Positions 47,650 to 60,494 of a DNA stretch of 64,000 bases are shown piece after piece. The stretch covers positions 24,814-88,813 of the forward strand of contig JAHBMJ010003622.1 in NCBI GenBank assembly GCA_018398765.1. The letters are read 5' to 3'. This DNA is from Chromera velia. Taxonomy: Eukaryota; Sar; Chromeraceae. The position numbers and the translations under genes were made by a program. The number at the start of each line of letters is the position of its first letter. Positions within the stretch are counted from its first letter, which is position 1. The notes below the pieces were generated by a model. It was not told the DNA's origin. It did no database searches and saw only the letters and a list, made by a program, of their open reading frames with translations.

Positions 47650-50600
47650 ATGCCTCCAGCAGTCGTGAGATCTTCTGCCGTCGACTCGGTGGTTGAGATT
47701 CCTGCTGCCTCTGTCTCTCACGGAGGAGAACCCACTGTGTATGTGCTTCACGAGAACGAGGCCTGGCTGGTAAGCCGAAGAGCTGGGATGAGGGGTGCAT
47801 AGGGTGTCTGATGGTGCGGCTGCTGTGGTCTGCATCTCTTGGTAATCCAATTCGTGTCTCGTTTCTCGTCTCCCTTTTCGGGGTCACTTCCTGCATGCGC
47901 GCTTCTGTCTTTCGCACCCGTATTCGTCCACTTACTCTGACCCTGATGCATTCTGTAAGCAAGACGCTGTAGAGGGAGAAACGGGAGGCGAGAGAAGAAA
48001 AGAGGAAGAACCAACGTCACAGAGAAAGAGGAGACAAGATGGGGCGAAGGAGGCGGGGAGTCGAAAGTGTGAAGATGCGATGAAGCGGTAGCACGTTTCT
48101 GTTTCCATTCGCATGATGCCCCCCCCCCCCCTTTTCCTTGCCCATCATCCATCTCTCTCTGCAGGCCCCCTTTCGTGATGAGTTCCGCAAGTCCGGTCTG
48201 AAGTATGAGGACTGGGACCTTTCTGGAGGCAGAGTGGGCCTCCTCAACATGGACAAGGAGCCCCCGCACGGTAGGCCTGCAGGCAGACGTGCAGGCATGC
48301 ATGCAGGCTTCTTTTCTTTGCAGCTTTCTCTCTCTCTCTCTCGCTCTCTCTCCTGTCTCTCTCTCAAGCTGTTCTGGTGCGAACAGAAAGAAACTGGCGA
48401 GGATGGATTCTTTCTGTGGTTGAGTGAGGGGACTTGCGCAGTGGGGACATTTTTGAGGGGGCCGTGCGTGTCTGTCACTGGCACTCATCTGGATGTTTTT
48501 GCAAAGGAATCAAACCGTTCTCTCCAATCTTCGTGTGCCAAGGAACCCGTCGCGCAATCACTCAAACAGAGGCAATTCTCTCCCATGCATCCATCGATCC
48601 ACTTACTCTGTTTTCCTCTCGGTGTGTGTACCTGCAGGAGTCTTCTACAACCGCATGTCTGCCTCGTCCCACACCCGGGAGAACAGATTTGCATGTGAGC
48701 ACACGGCTGCAATTCTGTCCTGGCTGGAATCCCACGGCCGTGTGGTGGTGAACGGCTCTTCTGCCCTCTCTCTTGAGGTCTCCAAGGCGGCGCAGTACTC
48801 TCTGTTCAAGGAATTTGGAGTCAACACACCCTCCACCACAGTGGCCTTTGGACCGGATCAGATCTGCGGTTGGTTGGTTGGTGTTGTTTTTTTGAATTCC
48901 GGAACGAATTCCGGAACGAGGAAAGTGGTCTGGTGGGTGTGAAGCAAAGACTGGGGGGGGGTGCGTGGGCGGCGGGGGTGTGAATGAAGTTTCCGTTCTT
49001 GGCAGGGTGTCTGCTGAGAGGAGAGACGAGGGTGGTGGTGTTGCGGTGCTGGAAGAAAAGTGCGTCCTCTGACTGCCCTCAAGTGATCGTCTTCTTGTGC
49101 TCTGTGCCCTTGTTTGTTTGTGTGGTTGTGCAGCCGCCGCGGCCAAAATGATCCCCAACGGTCCCGTGATCATGAAGCCGAACAGATCCGGCAGCGGCAT
49201 CGGTAAGTGAGAGAAGAGAAGGGAAGAGAAGAGAGGAGCAGAAGCTTGTACAGGCTCTGTGAGGTTTTCTCTCCGTTTTTTGTCTGCCTCTTTTTAGCAG
49301 TGATGGGGTTCACCATCTCCTCGCTCGTATGATCCCGTTTTCCTGTCTCTCTGTCCCTTCCGCTCTTTTCTGCACTCCCTCTTTGGTCTCTTAATTCCTT
49401 ATTGGTTCTCCTTCCATCCCTGTGGAGTCTCCCGTTTCGCATATGAACGAACTCTGATGCAAACACATTCATTCATGTTGCGCCTTCTGCTCAGGTGTCC
49501 GTCTGTTCACTGCTTCCTCCAATGTTGACAAGTTCGTCCGGACGGAGGAATTCGAGACGGAGTTCGTGGACAGAATTGCCGTGCTGCAGGAATTTGTTCC
49601 CGCACACAACTACTGGAGACTGGAGGTGCGTCTGCCATTCTTTCTTTCTACCTCTCTGTGTGCGTGTCTGTCGGTCTGTCTTGTCTGTGGGTGGAGGTCT
49701 CAGATTGTTTTCGTGTTGCCCCTTCCTTTCTTGGCGGCAGATTTTGTTGTCTCTCTTTCACAGGCCTGTCTTAATTGGCGCCAATCTTCAATTGAGTGTT
49801 CGTCAGTTAGGCTGTTGGTTTGTATACTTACCCACATGTCCTCTCTTTCTTCCTGCCTACCTCCCTACCTGCAGTTCGTTGGAGGGTCCCTTCTATACGC
49901 CCTGAAGGTCGACACAGCCGCTGCTCTACTGGACCCCAAGAAGCTGTCCTCCTCCTCTTCCTCCAGCGCGTCTGCTGCTGCTGCAGCTGCCTGCTTCCGT
50001 CACTGCCCTGCATCTCTCCCTGTGGAGAACACCCAGGATGCAGAGAGCGTGGACGCACTCCAGAGATTCAACCTCCAGTTCGAGGTAGGCAGGCACTAAC
50101 TAGCTATCCCTTTTCTTTCGATCAGGGGAAGGATGGGCCTCGACCAGAAGATATAGAGATACCCTCACTCATGTGCCTGCCAGCTTGACTTCTTTAATTG
50201 TGTGGCGAGCTGTTTTTTGCTGCCTTGAGTTGTTTCCTGGATGAATCCACTTCATCGTTCATTTGATTGTCTCTTGGCTTCCTTCATCTCTGTTGCTGAA
50301 AGCGCTGTGCATACAAATCGGCTTTTCGGCTTCTCTTCGGTTTCCTTCCCTTCCCTCTTCCTGCGTGGCTCTCATGGTTTTTCGTCTTTTTTGCACACTG
50401 GACCAAAGTTCATCACGAAGATGTCACAGCTTAAAACATAAGACGCTTCATTCTTGGCTCCCCTCTCTTCAGGTTGTGGGCCCCGCCTCCTTCATTGAGT
50501 CTGCGGACGACAAGAAGAGAGAGGAGTCTAGGAGGGACCTCGTGGCCTCTCTCAACAACCTCGTCGGGTGAGCGAGGGGGTCTTTCTTCTCTTCTCTGTC

Positions 50601-53600
50601 TTGCTTGTGAAATTGGGGGGAGGCAGTCTCGCCTGGGGCGTCAGCGGTGAACGGAAGGTGGGGTGAGACTATGAGATTACTCTTTTCAAAGAGTTTTTCT
50701 TCCTGTCTCTCGCTCATAAAGGAACACGGGGAATTATGGTCGCGGAAGGCTATAGTGGGCAGCAGAGAATTCAGAGGTATATGTGCCAGTAAGAGGCTAC
50801 AAATGCGGAGGTTTAAGCATTGGGGTTGTTGACTTGGCTGGCGGGAGTGAAGAGGAGATCCTCTTATTTCCTTTCTTCCCTCTGTGCGTGTGTGTTTGTG
50901 TGTGTGCAGGCAGAAGGGCCTGGCAGTGTGCGCAGTGGAGTTCGTGGAGACGGCTGACGGTCGCACCCTGGCCTTCGATCTGAACACGAACACGAACTAC
51001 AACGCAGACGCTGAGAGGAGGGCGGGATTGAAGGGTCAGGGCACTGGCTCTGGTGCCGTGGCCGCTCTTCTGGAGAGGGAGGTCTGGAGGGTCAAGAAGA
51101 TGGACCCCACATCTGGAGAGGAGAGGGTAGACCTCAGAAAGGTGAGCAGAGCAGAGAGGAAGGAAGGAAGGAAGGAAGGAAGAAGCATGCAAGCCGGGGG
51201 CTCGTCCGCACATAGACAGAGTTGGCGGGAAACAAAAATGACGTACTGAGAAACAAGCAAGCTTTCGTTTCTTGAGTCAGCATGTACTTTCCTGAATGTC
51301 TTTTGCTTTTGCTGCTGAGGTCTTCATCTCGGTTGTTATGTTCTTGTCTTACTCACAGGCTCCCCCACTAATTCTGTGTCTGAATTTATTTCGTGCAGGT
51401 GGACCCAGTGGTTCGTTTCGTGACTTCCAACAAGAAGCGTGTCGAGAAACTGAGCCACGACCTCTTCAGAAAGGGTCTTTTTGGCCCCCAACCTTTCCCT
51501 GCTCTGAGCTTCTCTTCCGCCCTTTTCAACGACTTCCAGACGAGGTCTGACGTCGGGAAGTTCATCACTTTCGGGTCAGCCAGCAGTCCCCCTTGCCTGT
51601 TTTTTCTGTTTTCGGTCGGTAATGGCGCATCCATCATCCTCCCCTCACATTTTTTCTCGGCATCCCTCGAGGCTTCTTTAGCGAATCGGATACTTATCCG
51701 ATCTCTCTCGATCTGAGAGATTACTAGGGGAGGGTACTGGAGTAATTCAGAGAGAGAAACAAAGGATCACAAGGGCCCCCCCAGAATAAGGAAGGAGTCT
51801 TTCTTCGTAGGAAAAAAAAAAGAGGCAGGCAGGAAGGAAGGAAGGGCCCTTGTTCCCCCCCTCTCCGCCGTACGTTCTTTCTTGCACTCCCTTCCCTTCC
51901 TTTTTTTCTCTCCCTCCTTCCCTCCCTCCCGTCCGTGCGTGCGTGTGCGTGCAGCGATCAGTTCGATGCCAAGCCGATGGTCAAGCCCGACGCTCCTGAG
52001 GTGGAGGTCTGCACCGTCTCTGTCAACGAGAGGCTTACTCCTGCCGACTATGACAGAAACGTCTTCCACATGGAGATCGACGTGACGGGCACGAGCCTGG
52101 AGAACTACAAGATGGGAGATGCACTCGCGGTGTACCCCACCAACCAGGAGCAGTCAGTCGTGCCTCGCCTGCTCTGATGTATGCAAGCTTCCTTTGTCTC
52201 CTTCTTGGATGTGAGCTTCCTTTGCTCATTCGGAAAAATGATCCTGTGTTTACTGATGAGACGGAAACGACATTCGCGTCAGGTGTCCCCTCCACGACCC
52301 ATGCCGTCCCCCCTGTTGGTGTCTTTCTTCATCTTTGTTCGCGGTATTCAGCCTCCCTCGTGGAAAGGGAGGCAGGTGGAGAACTGTCTCTCTGACTGAC
52401 TGCCTCTTCTGACTGCCAAATTCTGTTTTGTTCGCTGGAACAAATGCGACTGAAAATCATGGTCCCACCCACATGCTTTGTCGTCGGAATCCTTCACTTA
52501 CTGTTCCCCCCCCCCCCCCNNNNNNNNNNNNNNNNNNNNNNNNNNNNNNNTCTCTCTCTGTCTCTCTCTCTTCCTGCAGTCTGGTGTCAGAGTTCCTGGA
52601 CTTCTACGGCATGGACCCGGAGCAGGCCGTTGACGTCTCTGCTGCCTTCGACCTTGAAGAGGGCAAGGCCGTCGTGACAACCGCACACAGGGCCGTCTCC
52701 CAGGTGCTCGACCTCTTTGGCCGTCCCACCAGGCGGTTCTATCAGGAGCTGTACCCCCACGCCAAGGACATCTACGAGAAGGTCGAGATTGCCGAGTATA
52801 CTCTGGACAGGAAGAAGGACGACTTCCAGGGGAGGGTAGACAGAGGCGTGACCTTCTTCTCCATCCTCAAGGAGTTCCCTTCTGCCAGGCCGCCCTTCGA
52901 GGAACTCGCCAAGTCAGTCAGTCAGTCAGTCATTCAAGAGAGAGAAGAGAGACCAACTCTACGGGGATGTCCGTCTGGATGCTTTCAAGGAATAGGCGCG
53001 TGCATTATGATGTCGGTTTGTGAGGTCACTATCTTTGTTTGCCCCCCTTCTTTTACTTTTACTCATGTAGTCGGCAGTCCTCCCGTGCGTGAGTGGACTT
53101 ATTTTCATGTTTCTGCATATCTGTCTGAAACTTTGCCTACTCACTGCAGGATGGTCCCCCCCATCAAGTCCCGTCTCTATTCCATCGCCTCCTCATCCGC
53201 GATGCACCCGACGAGCGTCCATCTGCTGGTTGTTGAGGAGACCTGGGAGACGGCTGACAAGGAGGACAGGGTGGGGCTCTGCTCCAACCACCTCTCTTGG
53301 GCAAAGCCAGGCACAAAGCTGATGTGCTCTTTGACGGACTCCCTCATGCACCTCCCCAAGGACCCCAAAGACCCTATCATCATGGCGGGATTGGGCACAG
53401 GCATGGCACCCTTCAGGGCTTTCATCCAGGTCAGCCCCCCGGCCATGAAGCCTTTCTTGCTTGCTCGCTTGCTTTCTTTCTTTCTTTCTTTCTTGCTTGC
53501 TTGCTTGCTTGCTTTCTTTCTTGCTTGCTTGCTTGCTTGCGTGCTTCGTTCGTCTGATCGTCGGTGCCGCTCTTCGTTTTTTTGTCTGCGTATCCTTCGA

Positions 53601-55078
53601 CCCTTCTTTCTTCGACGTGCGGGTTGGAAGGAATTGAGTTTCCTCGACCGCTTGGTCGTTTTCCTTTCCTTTCCCTTCCTCCTCTGTCGGTCTCATTTTC
53701 TTTCTTGATTGCCTCAGACTCGTTCAGCTATCGACCCCTTTTCCGTCTACTTTTTTCGTGTCTCTACTGAGACCAGAATCTCGCCACGGGAAGGAACTTG
53801 AGAGCTCTTCAGACGCGTCTCTTGATTGACCTCCTCTCCTGACGTCTCTGCATGCCGTCTTGATACACAAAGAAAGACTCACCCGATTGATTTCACTCGA
53901 TTGATTCTGCAGGCCAAGGCTGTCCTGAAGCGCAAGGGAATCCCCGTTGGCCCCGTGGTGCTTTACTTCGGATCTCGGTACAAGTCAGTCCCGTTGATCT
54001 ATCTTATCTATCTGCCTCTCCGACTGCCTGCTGGTGTTTCTGTCTGTCCGTATGTGCCTTACAAACCTGACAGGTAGCCAGAAAGAGGTGAAGCCTGCAC
54101 GAGCGCCTCGAAGAAGAGGCGGAGCCTTTGTCGTGTCGCTTGGCAAGAAATGTTTTCGACGAATCGTGAGGCTCGCCTTTTGCGGGTCTTCCCCCGGTTT
54201 CGTGATTGTTCAAGTTTTTCAACGACTCTGTAGCTGCCTGACGGATGAACGGATGAAAGTGGGTGAACTACTGCGAACATGCTTTTTTTTCTGTCTGTCT
54301 GTCTGTCTGCCTCAATGTGTGGCTTCAGGTCCAAGGAGTTCCTCTACGGAGATGAACTGGAGGCATACGAGAAGGAGGGGGTGTTGACGAGGCTCCGTCC
54401 CGCCTTCTCTCGAGACCAGAAGCAGAAGATCTACATCCAGCACAGGATGCAGGAAGACGCTTCTGTCAGTCAGTGCTCTCTCTTTGATTTTTCCCCCTTT
54501 CTTTCTGCTTCTTCTTTGCTTTCCCTGTCGACGGGTGGTGCTGAAGCAGTTTTTTGCCTTTTGTGCCTTTTTAGAGCGTGTCGCTCCATCTTTTTGGCTT
54601 GTGTCTACTGATCGCTTGGTTTTCCTTTCATTTCCTCTGCGTTATCCTTCCTTAGTCAGTCATTTACTCCTCTCTTCTTCATTCCCTGCGTTATCCTTTT
54701 CTTTTCCTTTCATCTCCTCTGCGTTATCCTTCCTTAGTGAGTCCTTCCACTCTTTCACTCTCTCTTCTTCCTCCTCTTCTCTTGGGCCGTTGTTGCGCAA
54801 CCACTGAAGAGCCCTCCAAGAAAAGGGGTAGCACAGCAGTTTAGTGTACTTCGTATGCTCATGAACTTTGATTGAATGATTGCTTGCAGGTGTTGAATGA
54901 CTACCTCCTCAAGAGAAGGGGCACCTTCTACCTCTGTGGTCCCACTTGGCCTGCAGAGGACGTCCGCATGGCCATCGAGGGCGCGTTCGTGGCAGAGGGG
55001 GGACTTTCCGAAGAGGCCGCAGCCGCCAAGCTTCAGGAGTTGAAGGAGCTCGGACAGTACATCCTGGAGGTGTACTGA
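47650..55078 (+). CDS. ATP-grasp (RimK-like) / CysJ-type FAD-NADPH reductase fusion
   Basis: Fifteen exons: 47650-47769, 48165-48270, 48638-48868, 49134-49202, 49495-49625, 49875-50084, 50473-50567, 50910-51141, 51399-51574, 51955-52152, 52580-52912, 53150-53429, 53913-53983, 54329-54464, 54890-55078; 858 residues, every phase consistent. Residues about 28-400 resemble an ATP-grasp ligase: [20 protein letters not shown] (start of the lid subdomain), [20 protein letters not shown] (nucleotide-binding Lys and Gly loop), [18 protein letters not shown], then [20 protein letters not shown] with the metal-binding acidic/Asn set. From about 457 it is the CPR/CysJ reductase: [14 protein letters not shown] (642-645, FAD), VGLCSN (675-680), [14 protein letters not shown] (712-725, NADPH), [20 protein letters not shown] (812-814), and a C-terminal VY like the flavin-stacking Tyr of CysJ. 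No flavodoxin (FMN) domain is present. It may ligate an amino acid to a small acceptor and reduce it; the substrate is unknown. Confidence 0.85.
52520..52550. other. Assembly gap (31 N) in an intron
   Basis: Follows a poly-C run and precedes TCTCTCTC, within the intron between exons 10 and 11 of the fusion gene. Exon phases on both sides agree, so no exon is likely to be missing. Confidence 0.9.
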
Positions 55079-57898
55079 GCATCCTTCACGCCCTTTCTTT
55101 CGTGCCTTGGTGCCTTGTTTTGTGAAGGAAGGTTTGTGTGGGTGAGAGAGAGGTTGGAAATCCTCTAGCATCTCTCTCCTCTTCCTTCTGGATTGTGAGT
55201 GCATGCGTGCGTATTCATGCTTAGCTTGCATAAAAAGACCAACAACAATTTTGACCGAGAGAGAGACTCATGAAACAACGAAAAGCTTGTCACCCTCAGT
55301 CGGTGTAGTTGAATTGCCTTCTTTGTCTTTGTCTTTGTTGCATTGACGTGGTCCTGCATAGACGGCTGGTTTGGGGGATGGCCAAATGAAACACCCAACA
55401 AAGCAAAGTAGCGCATACCATTCCTAACCTGCAACAAGCAACCAGCCAGCACATGAGTGAATGAATGAGTGAAGTAGCGAAAGAAACGAAATGAGGACGA
55501 GTGTCCCCCGACATGACAGAATTTCTCTCTCACTCTCTGGAGAGTCAGTTTTCCTCCTTCTTCTTCAGAGAATTCAAAGAAAGGCAGAAGGTACCGCTAA
55601 CGTCACTGCTTTCCTCCCCCTCTTCCCCTACCTCTGCTGCAAAGCAGTCCTACTTCCAATTTTCCTGTCTTCTTCCCTTCCCTCTCCGTCTTCCTCTTTG
55701 CATCAGTTCTTCTTGTGTTCTCGCGCTCTCATGTGAGTATTTGCCTGCGTGCATGTTGATCGTTTCCATGGTTCAACTCTTCAGTTTTGATGGGCATGGG
55801 TCGTCTTTGCATGTCTCTACCGGGCAGGCAGGCAAAAAGAAGAGAGAGAGAGAGAGAGAAAGCCGTCAGTTGCAGTCGTTCTGCCAGGCATCAATCAATC
55901 AATCAGCAGTTTGTCTGCTGTTGACATGATCGGCAGATTGCAGGAACATTGGGGGAGCAGGGGAGAGAAGAGGAAAGTGTGCGACAACCAAACGCATACG
56001 TGTACCTTACTTACTTGTTGCCTGCCTGACTGTACATGTAGGTGGTGGTTGTGGTGGTGGCAATTTCATCTGAGCCAGAGAAAGGAAGGTTCACGATCGG
56101 CAGTTGCTGATGCAAGAAAGAAAGAAAGTCGGGAGGGCGCTCTGGAGAGCCCCAAGAAGGTTGAAGGGAAAAGAGAAGAGAAGAAAAGAAGAAGAGACAT
56201 GAAAGGGCGACATTGACTTTGACTGGGTGGGTTTTCATGGCAGACAAAATGGGACAAACCGAACCGAGCCAGAGAGACTTCAGAAAGAAAAAAAGATGAA
56301 GAAATGAATTCGAAAGATTCAGGTCTGGTGCGGCAATTAAGGCGACACACAAGATGGGAGAAAGAAGGCAGCAGATACGTACAGTCGGTCGTCGGAATGT
56401 AGTGAAGCATGGATGGATGGATGCTTGTTGTGTTCTTCATCCAGTACGCTCATCTGATTTCTCCGCTCTTCCTACCGTTTTTCCTGGAATGTCACTACTC
56501 TTCCCTCTCAACCTTCCCGCCCGTCTCTGTATGTGCGTTTGGGGGTTGCTGGAGGAAGTCGGTGCGAGTGACTTGGTTGGATGGGGAGAGAGAAAGGGAA
56601 GACTGTCTGTATCTGTATCGGTTGAGGAAACAGAGACAGAAACGAACAAATCAGACAGAGCTGGCAAGAACTGTAAGACTCATGCACGAAAGGTGTTGGC
56701 TTTCTGTCACCTTTCTTTCCTTCACCTTTTTTTCTCCGGGCAAAATCATACCGTGATTTGACCCTGCTTGTTTGCGCTGTTCGTTTCCTTGTCTGTTGCA
56801 CGTATCTGCACTCTACTTACCTTCATCTATTGTCATCAAGCCTTCTGACTTCGTTTCTTGGTCACTCTTTGGAGTTGGATCTTACATATCTCTCTCAGCG
56901 TGCAGCAGACTGCGCACACTTTCTTTCTGATCGAACCACGAGGCAGTCTGTCTGTCTGTCCCAACTTCATCTTGAGAAATAGAGTGAGAAGGAGAAAGCT
57001 GTTTCCTAACTGCAAGTTCCCTCTTTCTTTTCTTTTTCTTCCGCCGTAAGACCCTCCGCCAGCTACGCGACTGTCCCTTGTATGGATGTATCCATATTTC
57101 TCGGTCCTTTTCCTCCTTGCTTCTCCCCCCTTCACCCCTTTCTTTCGTTCATTTGTTCTGTCCTTTCTTGATCGCCTGGCCAGGCGTGAGCCGCTCAGGC
57201 AAACAAACCTCTGAGAGGGTTTACGGGTGTAGTCTTTCGGTCTTCGATCGTGCCTCTTTTTTTCTCCTACGTCCTTCGTGTTTCTTTTTCTTGGACTTGC
57301 GTTTGTCTGCCAGCTTGCTGGCCTGCTTGTCTATCCATAGAACCTGTCTCGTGCCAGAGTGCAAATGTGGGAATGCAGGTGAGGAACGACTTCAGTACCG
57401 GTTCTTTAGAACCGGCGTGCTCTTCCGTGCATGTCGGCATGCTGTCTGTGTCTCATCATGAAAATGACAGGAGTGACAAAACGAAACAACTTGAAGGGAT
57501 CTATCTATTTCCAGATGGTTGGTCTGCTGTGCTGTGCGTTTTTCGCGTACATGCAAGCCGTTTGTTTAGGTGAACAACAATCCTTTTCAAATGTATATGT
57601 ACCAAAAGGCATTATTCCCTAAATGATTACTTATATCATCACCCTAGATCACGATTATTATGGGGGAAACTGCATTTAAGATCCGTTCCTAGCACGTCCA
57701 CCTCATTCTGAATCTTCCAAGGTCATGATTTAATATGATGATTATCTAGCTCTTTAATTTAATCATTCAGAATTTTATCGTAGCTTTTATTACCATGCCT
57801 GGGAAATTATCACTGTTGCCGACTGACCAATTAAAAAACATGCAGCGCTATATACTATGATGATGCTAAATGAATTTAAGGCTTAGATAGTGCTAGGA

Positions 57899-57975
57899 AA
57901 AGGTTTAAGGTTCAAGGTTTAAGGTTCACTTCGAAGTAATGAACCTGAATCAGGTTTAAAAACAGGTTCACTTTT
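57899..57975. repeat. GGTTTAAGGTTCA repeat cluster, copy 1
   Basis: GGTTTAAGGTTCAAGGTTTAA and GGTTTAAAAACAGGTTCACT occur within 77 bases. The same words recur at 58951-59030. Confidence 0.6.
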
Positions 57976-58950
57976 AATTAATAGAAACCTCATTTTTTTA
58001 TGTTATTTTATGCCTTTAAATTAGGCTTTAATGCATTTTTAGAACGTTTTATTATAGAATCTATGCCTTAGTAGTGTTTTTAAATAGTTTAAATTAACAT
58101 TTACGCTCACATTAGGTGCTAGTCTCAAGTTATTCACTGTTTATAGTCGAAAATTAGTAATCAAAAAAGCCTGAAAAAATTGGAAAATGTCATAATTGAA
58201 TTTATATGATCGTATCAATCATGACAATTTAGTCAACATAAGACCGTCATAGCATTGCTTTTTTTTTTTCATCTGCTCACCGGTTGCCCCGCGGCCCCTG
58301 CTCCCCCCCCTAGTCCCTCCCTCCCTCGCCGTGCACCGCTGCCTCTTTGACCTGCTGCTCCCGGCCCGGCCTGTTGCCTCCCTCCTTGCTCCCCCCCATG
58401 GCCCCCACCGCTCCCAGCTAGCGCGGGTGGCACCCAAACATCTGGGTTTGCATTTGTTCCACCCCTTTGCCACATAAAATCGGATTGGCCACTCAAAACT
58501 CTGTTTTCGAATACTCATCAGTGCACCCGATCATGTGAATTGGCAATATTGTGTCACCTGCTTTGTACTTCGCATGAGGAGCAACATTCTTGTTCAACCC
58601 CCCTCTCGTCCACTTCGGAGCCTGCCCGGAGTTGTACTCAGTCCCCATGTCGTGCAGACTGCTGTCAAACAAACTCTATACTTCCTCATTCCTTCAGTGG
58701 AGACTGTCCGTTTTGATGCGAAAACTTGGTAAGTCACGTGTACTTCTTCACTTCTGCAACCGTCAGCATGAGTTTTCATACTAACATATGATGCTGACAT
58801 ATGCTGAAATGCGTCTGTCCAACACAATAGATTGAACCGGCTCGGGACAGTTGCTGTGCGCGCGGCTCCGGCTCCTTATTTCACCTATATCGGCCGCGGG
58901 CGGCGCGGGCCTGGCCGGCCTTGTGCTAGTGGCCGCGCGTCTGGCCTCCA

Positions 58951-59030
58951 AAACAGGTTCAAAAGAGGTTCAACAGGTTCAACAGGTTCAAAACAGGTTC
59001 AACAGGTTCACTTTTTTAGATTTAAACCTT
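58951..59030. repeat. AACAGGTTCA tandem cluster, copy 2
   Basis: Six or so copies of AACAGGTTC/AAAGAGGTTC in tandem, then CACTTTTTTAGATTTAAACC, similar to the end of the 57.9-kb cluster. It directly follows a GC-rich island, so a dispersed element carrying this array is plausible. Confidence 0.6.
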
Positions 59031-59190
59031 TTCTCAATGAATCTTTTCCCAGCCCTATAAGCCTATTATAGATTTAAGGGTTATATGATAGTCACTGGTA
59101 CCATAGCTATAGGGTTCACACATGGTTCACACAGTATAGTTCTAAAAAAATAAAAGCGTATATGAGTGATTGACGATCTCTTGCATGAAC

Positions 59191-59268
59191 ATGGGCTGCT
59201 GGGAGCACGGCTCCACTCTAGTAAAGCCAATTTCATTCATTTATTGATTCATTCATTCATTCATTCAT
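59191..59268. repeat. (CATT)n-tailed dispersed repeat
   Basis: GGGCTGCTGGGAGCACGGCTCCACT, then about 20 bases, then CATT/ATTC tetramers. It resembles 15871-15930 (GGACTGCTAGGAGCTCAGCTCCACC, then CATT tetramers). Two copies with simple-repeat tails suggest a SINE-like family. Confidence 0.45.
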
Positions 59269-60494
59269 ATGATTTTTATATATGCTTCCAGCTTTATTAA
59301 GAAACAATATAAATCAAGTCTCCTGAGAGAGACTCCCCTCTTTGAATAGGCCTTGTTTTTTTCAAATAGAAAAAGTCTGAAAGACTATATATAGGTTAAT
59401 TGTTTTTTAAAGATTTTTTTAATGCTAGTATCGGCAGTAAATTCAGCCTGATCAAAACGTCAATATTTTTTATGGTATATGTTTTTTGAAAAAAATTAAA
59501 AGGTCTTTTAGTAAAAATTGATGGGTTAATTTTAGGATATTTTTTGAAAAAAAGATTCGTTTTCCATTGAGCAATTTAATAAAGTTCTACATAAAGAGGT
59601 TCTGTCTGACTGAGTATCTTCTGGAAACCTGTATATAGTTCAAAACTGGCCCATCTGAACAAATTATTCGATTTTTCTCTTTGTTGATGTCCTTTGCGCG
59701 CCTTTTAGACTTTTAACAGAGCTTAAGAGATGGAAAAAGGGGATCGACTCAAGGAAATCCATAAATTATTATTATTATTGTTTTATAGTGATCATCTATT
59801 ATTTTAAAAAATGATATATGTTGTTGTAGTCTAACTTGTAGAGCAGCGGAGGAAAAGGAAAAGAAAAGGGAAGTGAGAAAGGGGCAGAGAGATGGAGATA
59901 CAAAGTATGAGGCATGTGGACGAACGTTTTCCACCCCCCAGGGGCTTTGCATTCATACAAGCAAAGCACACAAGGACCTTGCCCCCAGATAGCCAGAGCA
60001 GCCGAAGAAGGCAGTCAAAGAAAAGAAGGGAAGCTGGGTTCAGGGCTGTCAGGTGAAGGAAATTCTTAGGAAGTACAAGTAGGGAAGAGGATGGCGTCAT
60101 GAGGTGGCATAGCATGGCTGGCAGTCAACATTACATGAAACAGCCTCGCTCATGCGCAAGCACGCCCTGCCAGAAGTGGAAGAGTTTGAGAAAAAATGCA
60201 GTTGTTAAACTATTTGCCAAATGTTATGAAATAAGGGTCCATCAATTAACAATCTGCCTTGCGTGTTGTGACTTACCGAACGCTAGACGCCTATTATGGG
60301 CCGATAGCGATGGCGTATGATGATGATGATGCACTGCATGATGGCCTATAGACCGATTAATAATAATAATGATGATGATGATGATGATGATACATGTTGT
60401 TGTATTAATGATGATGCATAATTGACAGTCATGACTGTTTCAGTTAAAAAGTGAGTCAAAATAGACTCTGGCCTTATAGAGTCAATGATGTCAG

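Larger units (their letters stand above)
55079..60494. other. Intergenic region; AT-rich in its right half
   Basis: 55079-57600 follows the fusion gene and is pyrimidine- and purine-tract rich with no supported exon. From about 57600 the base composition drops sharply to AT-rich and stays so to 60480, with two GC-rich islands (58280-58440 and 58850-58945), GGTTCA/GGTTTAA repeats, a (CATT)n-tailed repeat and (GAT)n tracts near 60365-60395. Confidence 0.5.

Noticed and set aside
47650-55078. Assignment as a standard sulfite reductase flavoprotein or cytochrome P450 reductase
   Set aside because: Upstream of the FAD module there is an ATP-grasp domain and no flavodoxin-type FMN-binding loops, so a plain CysJ or CPR name would be wrong.
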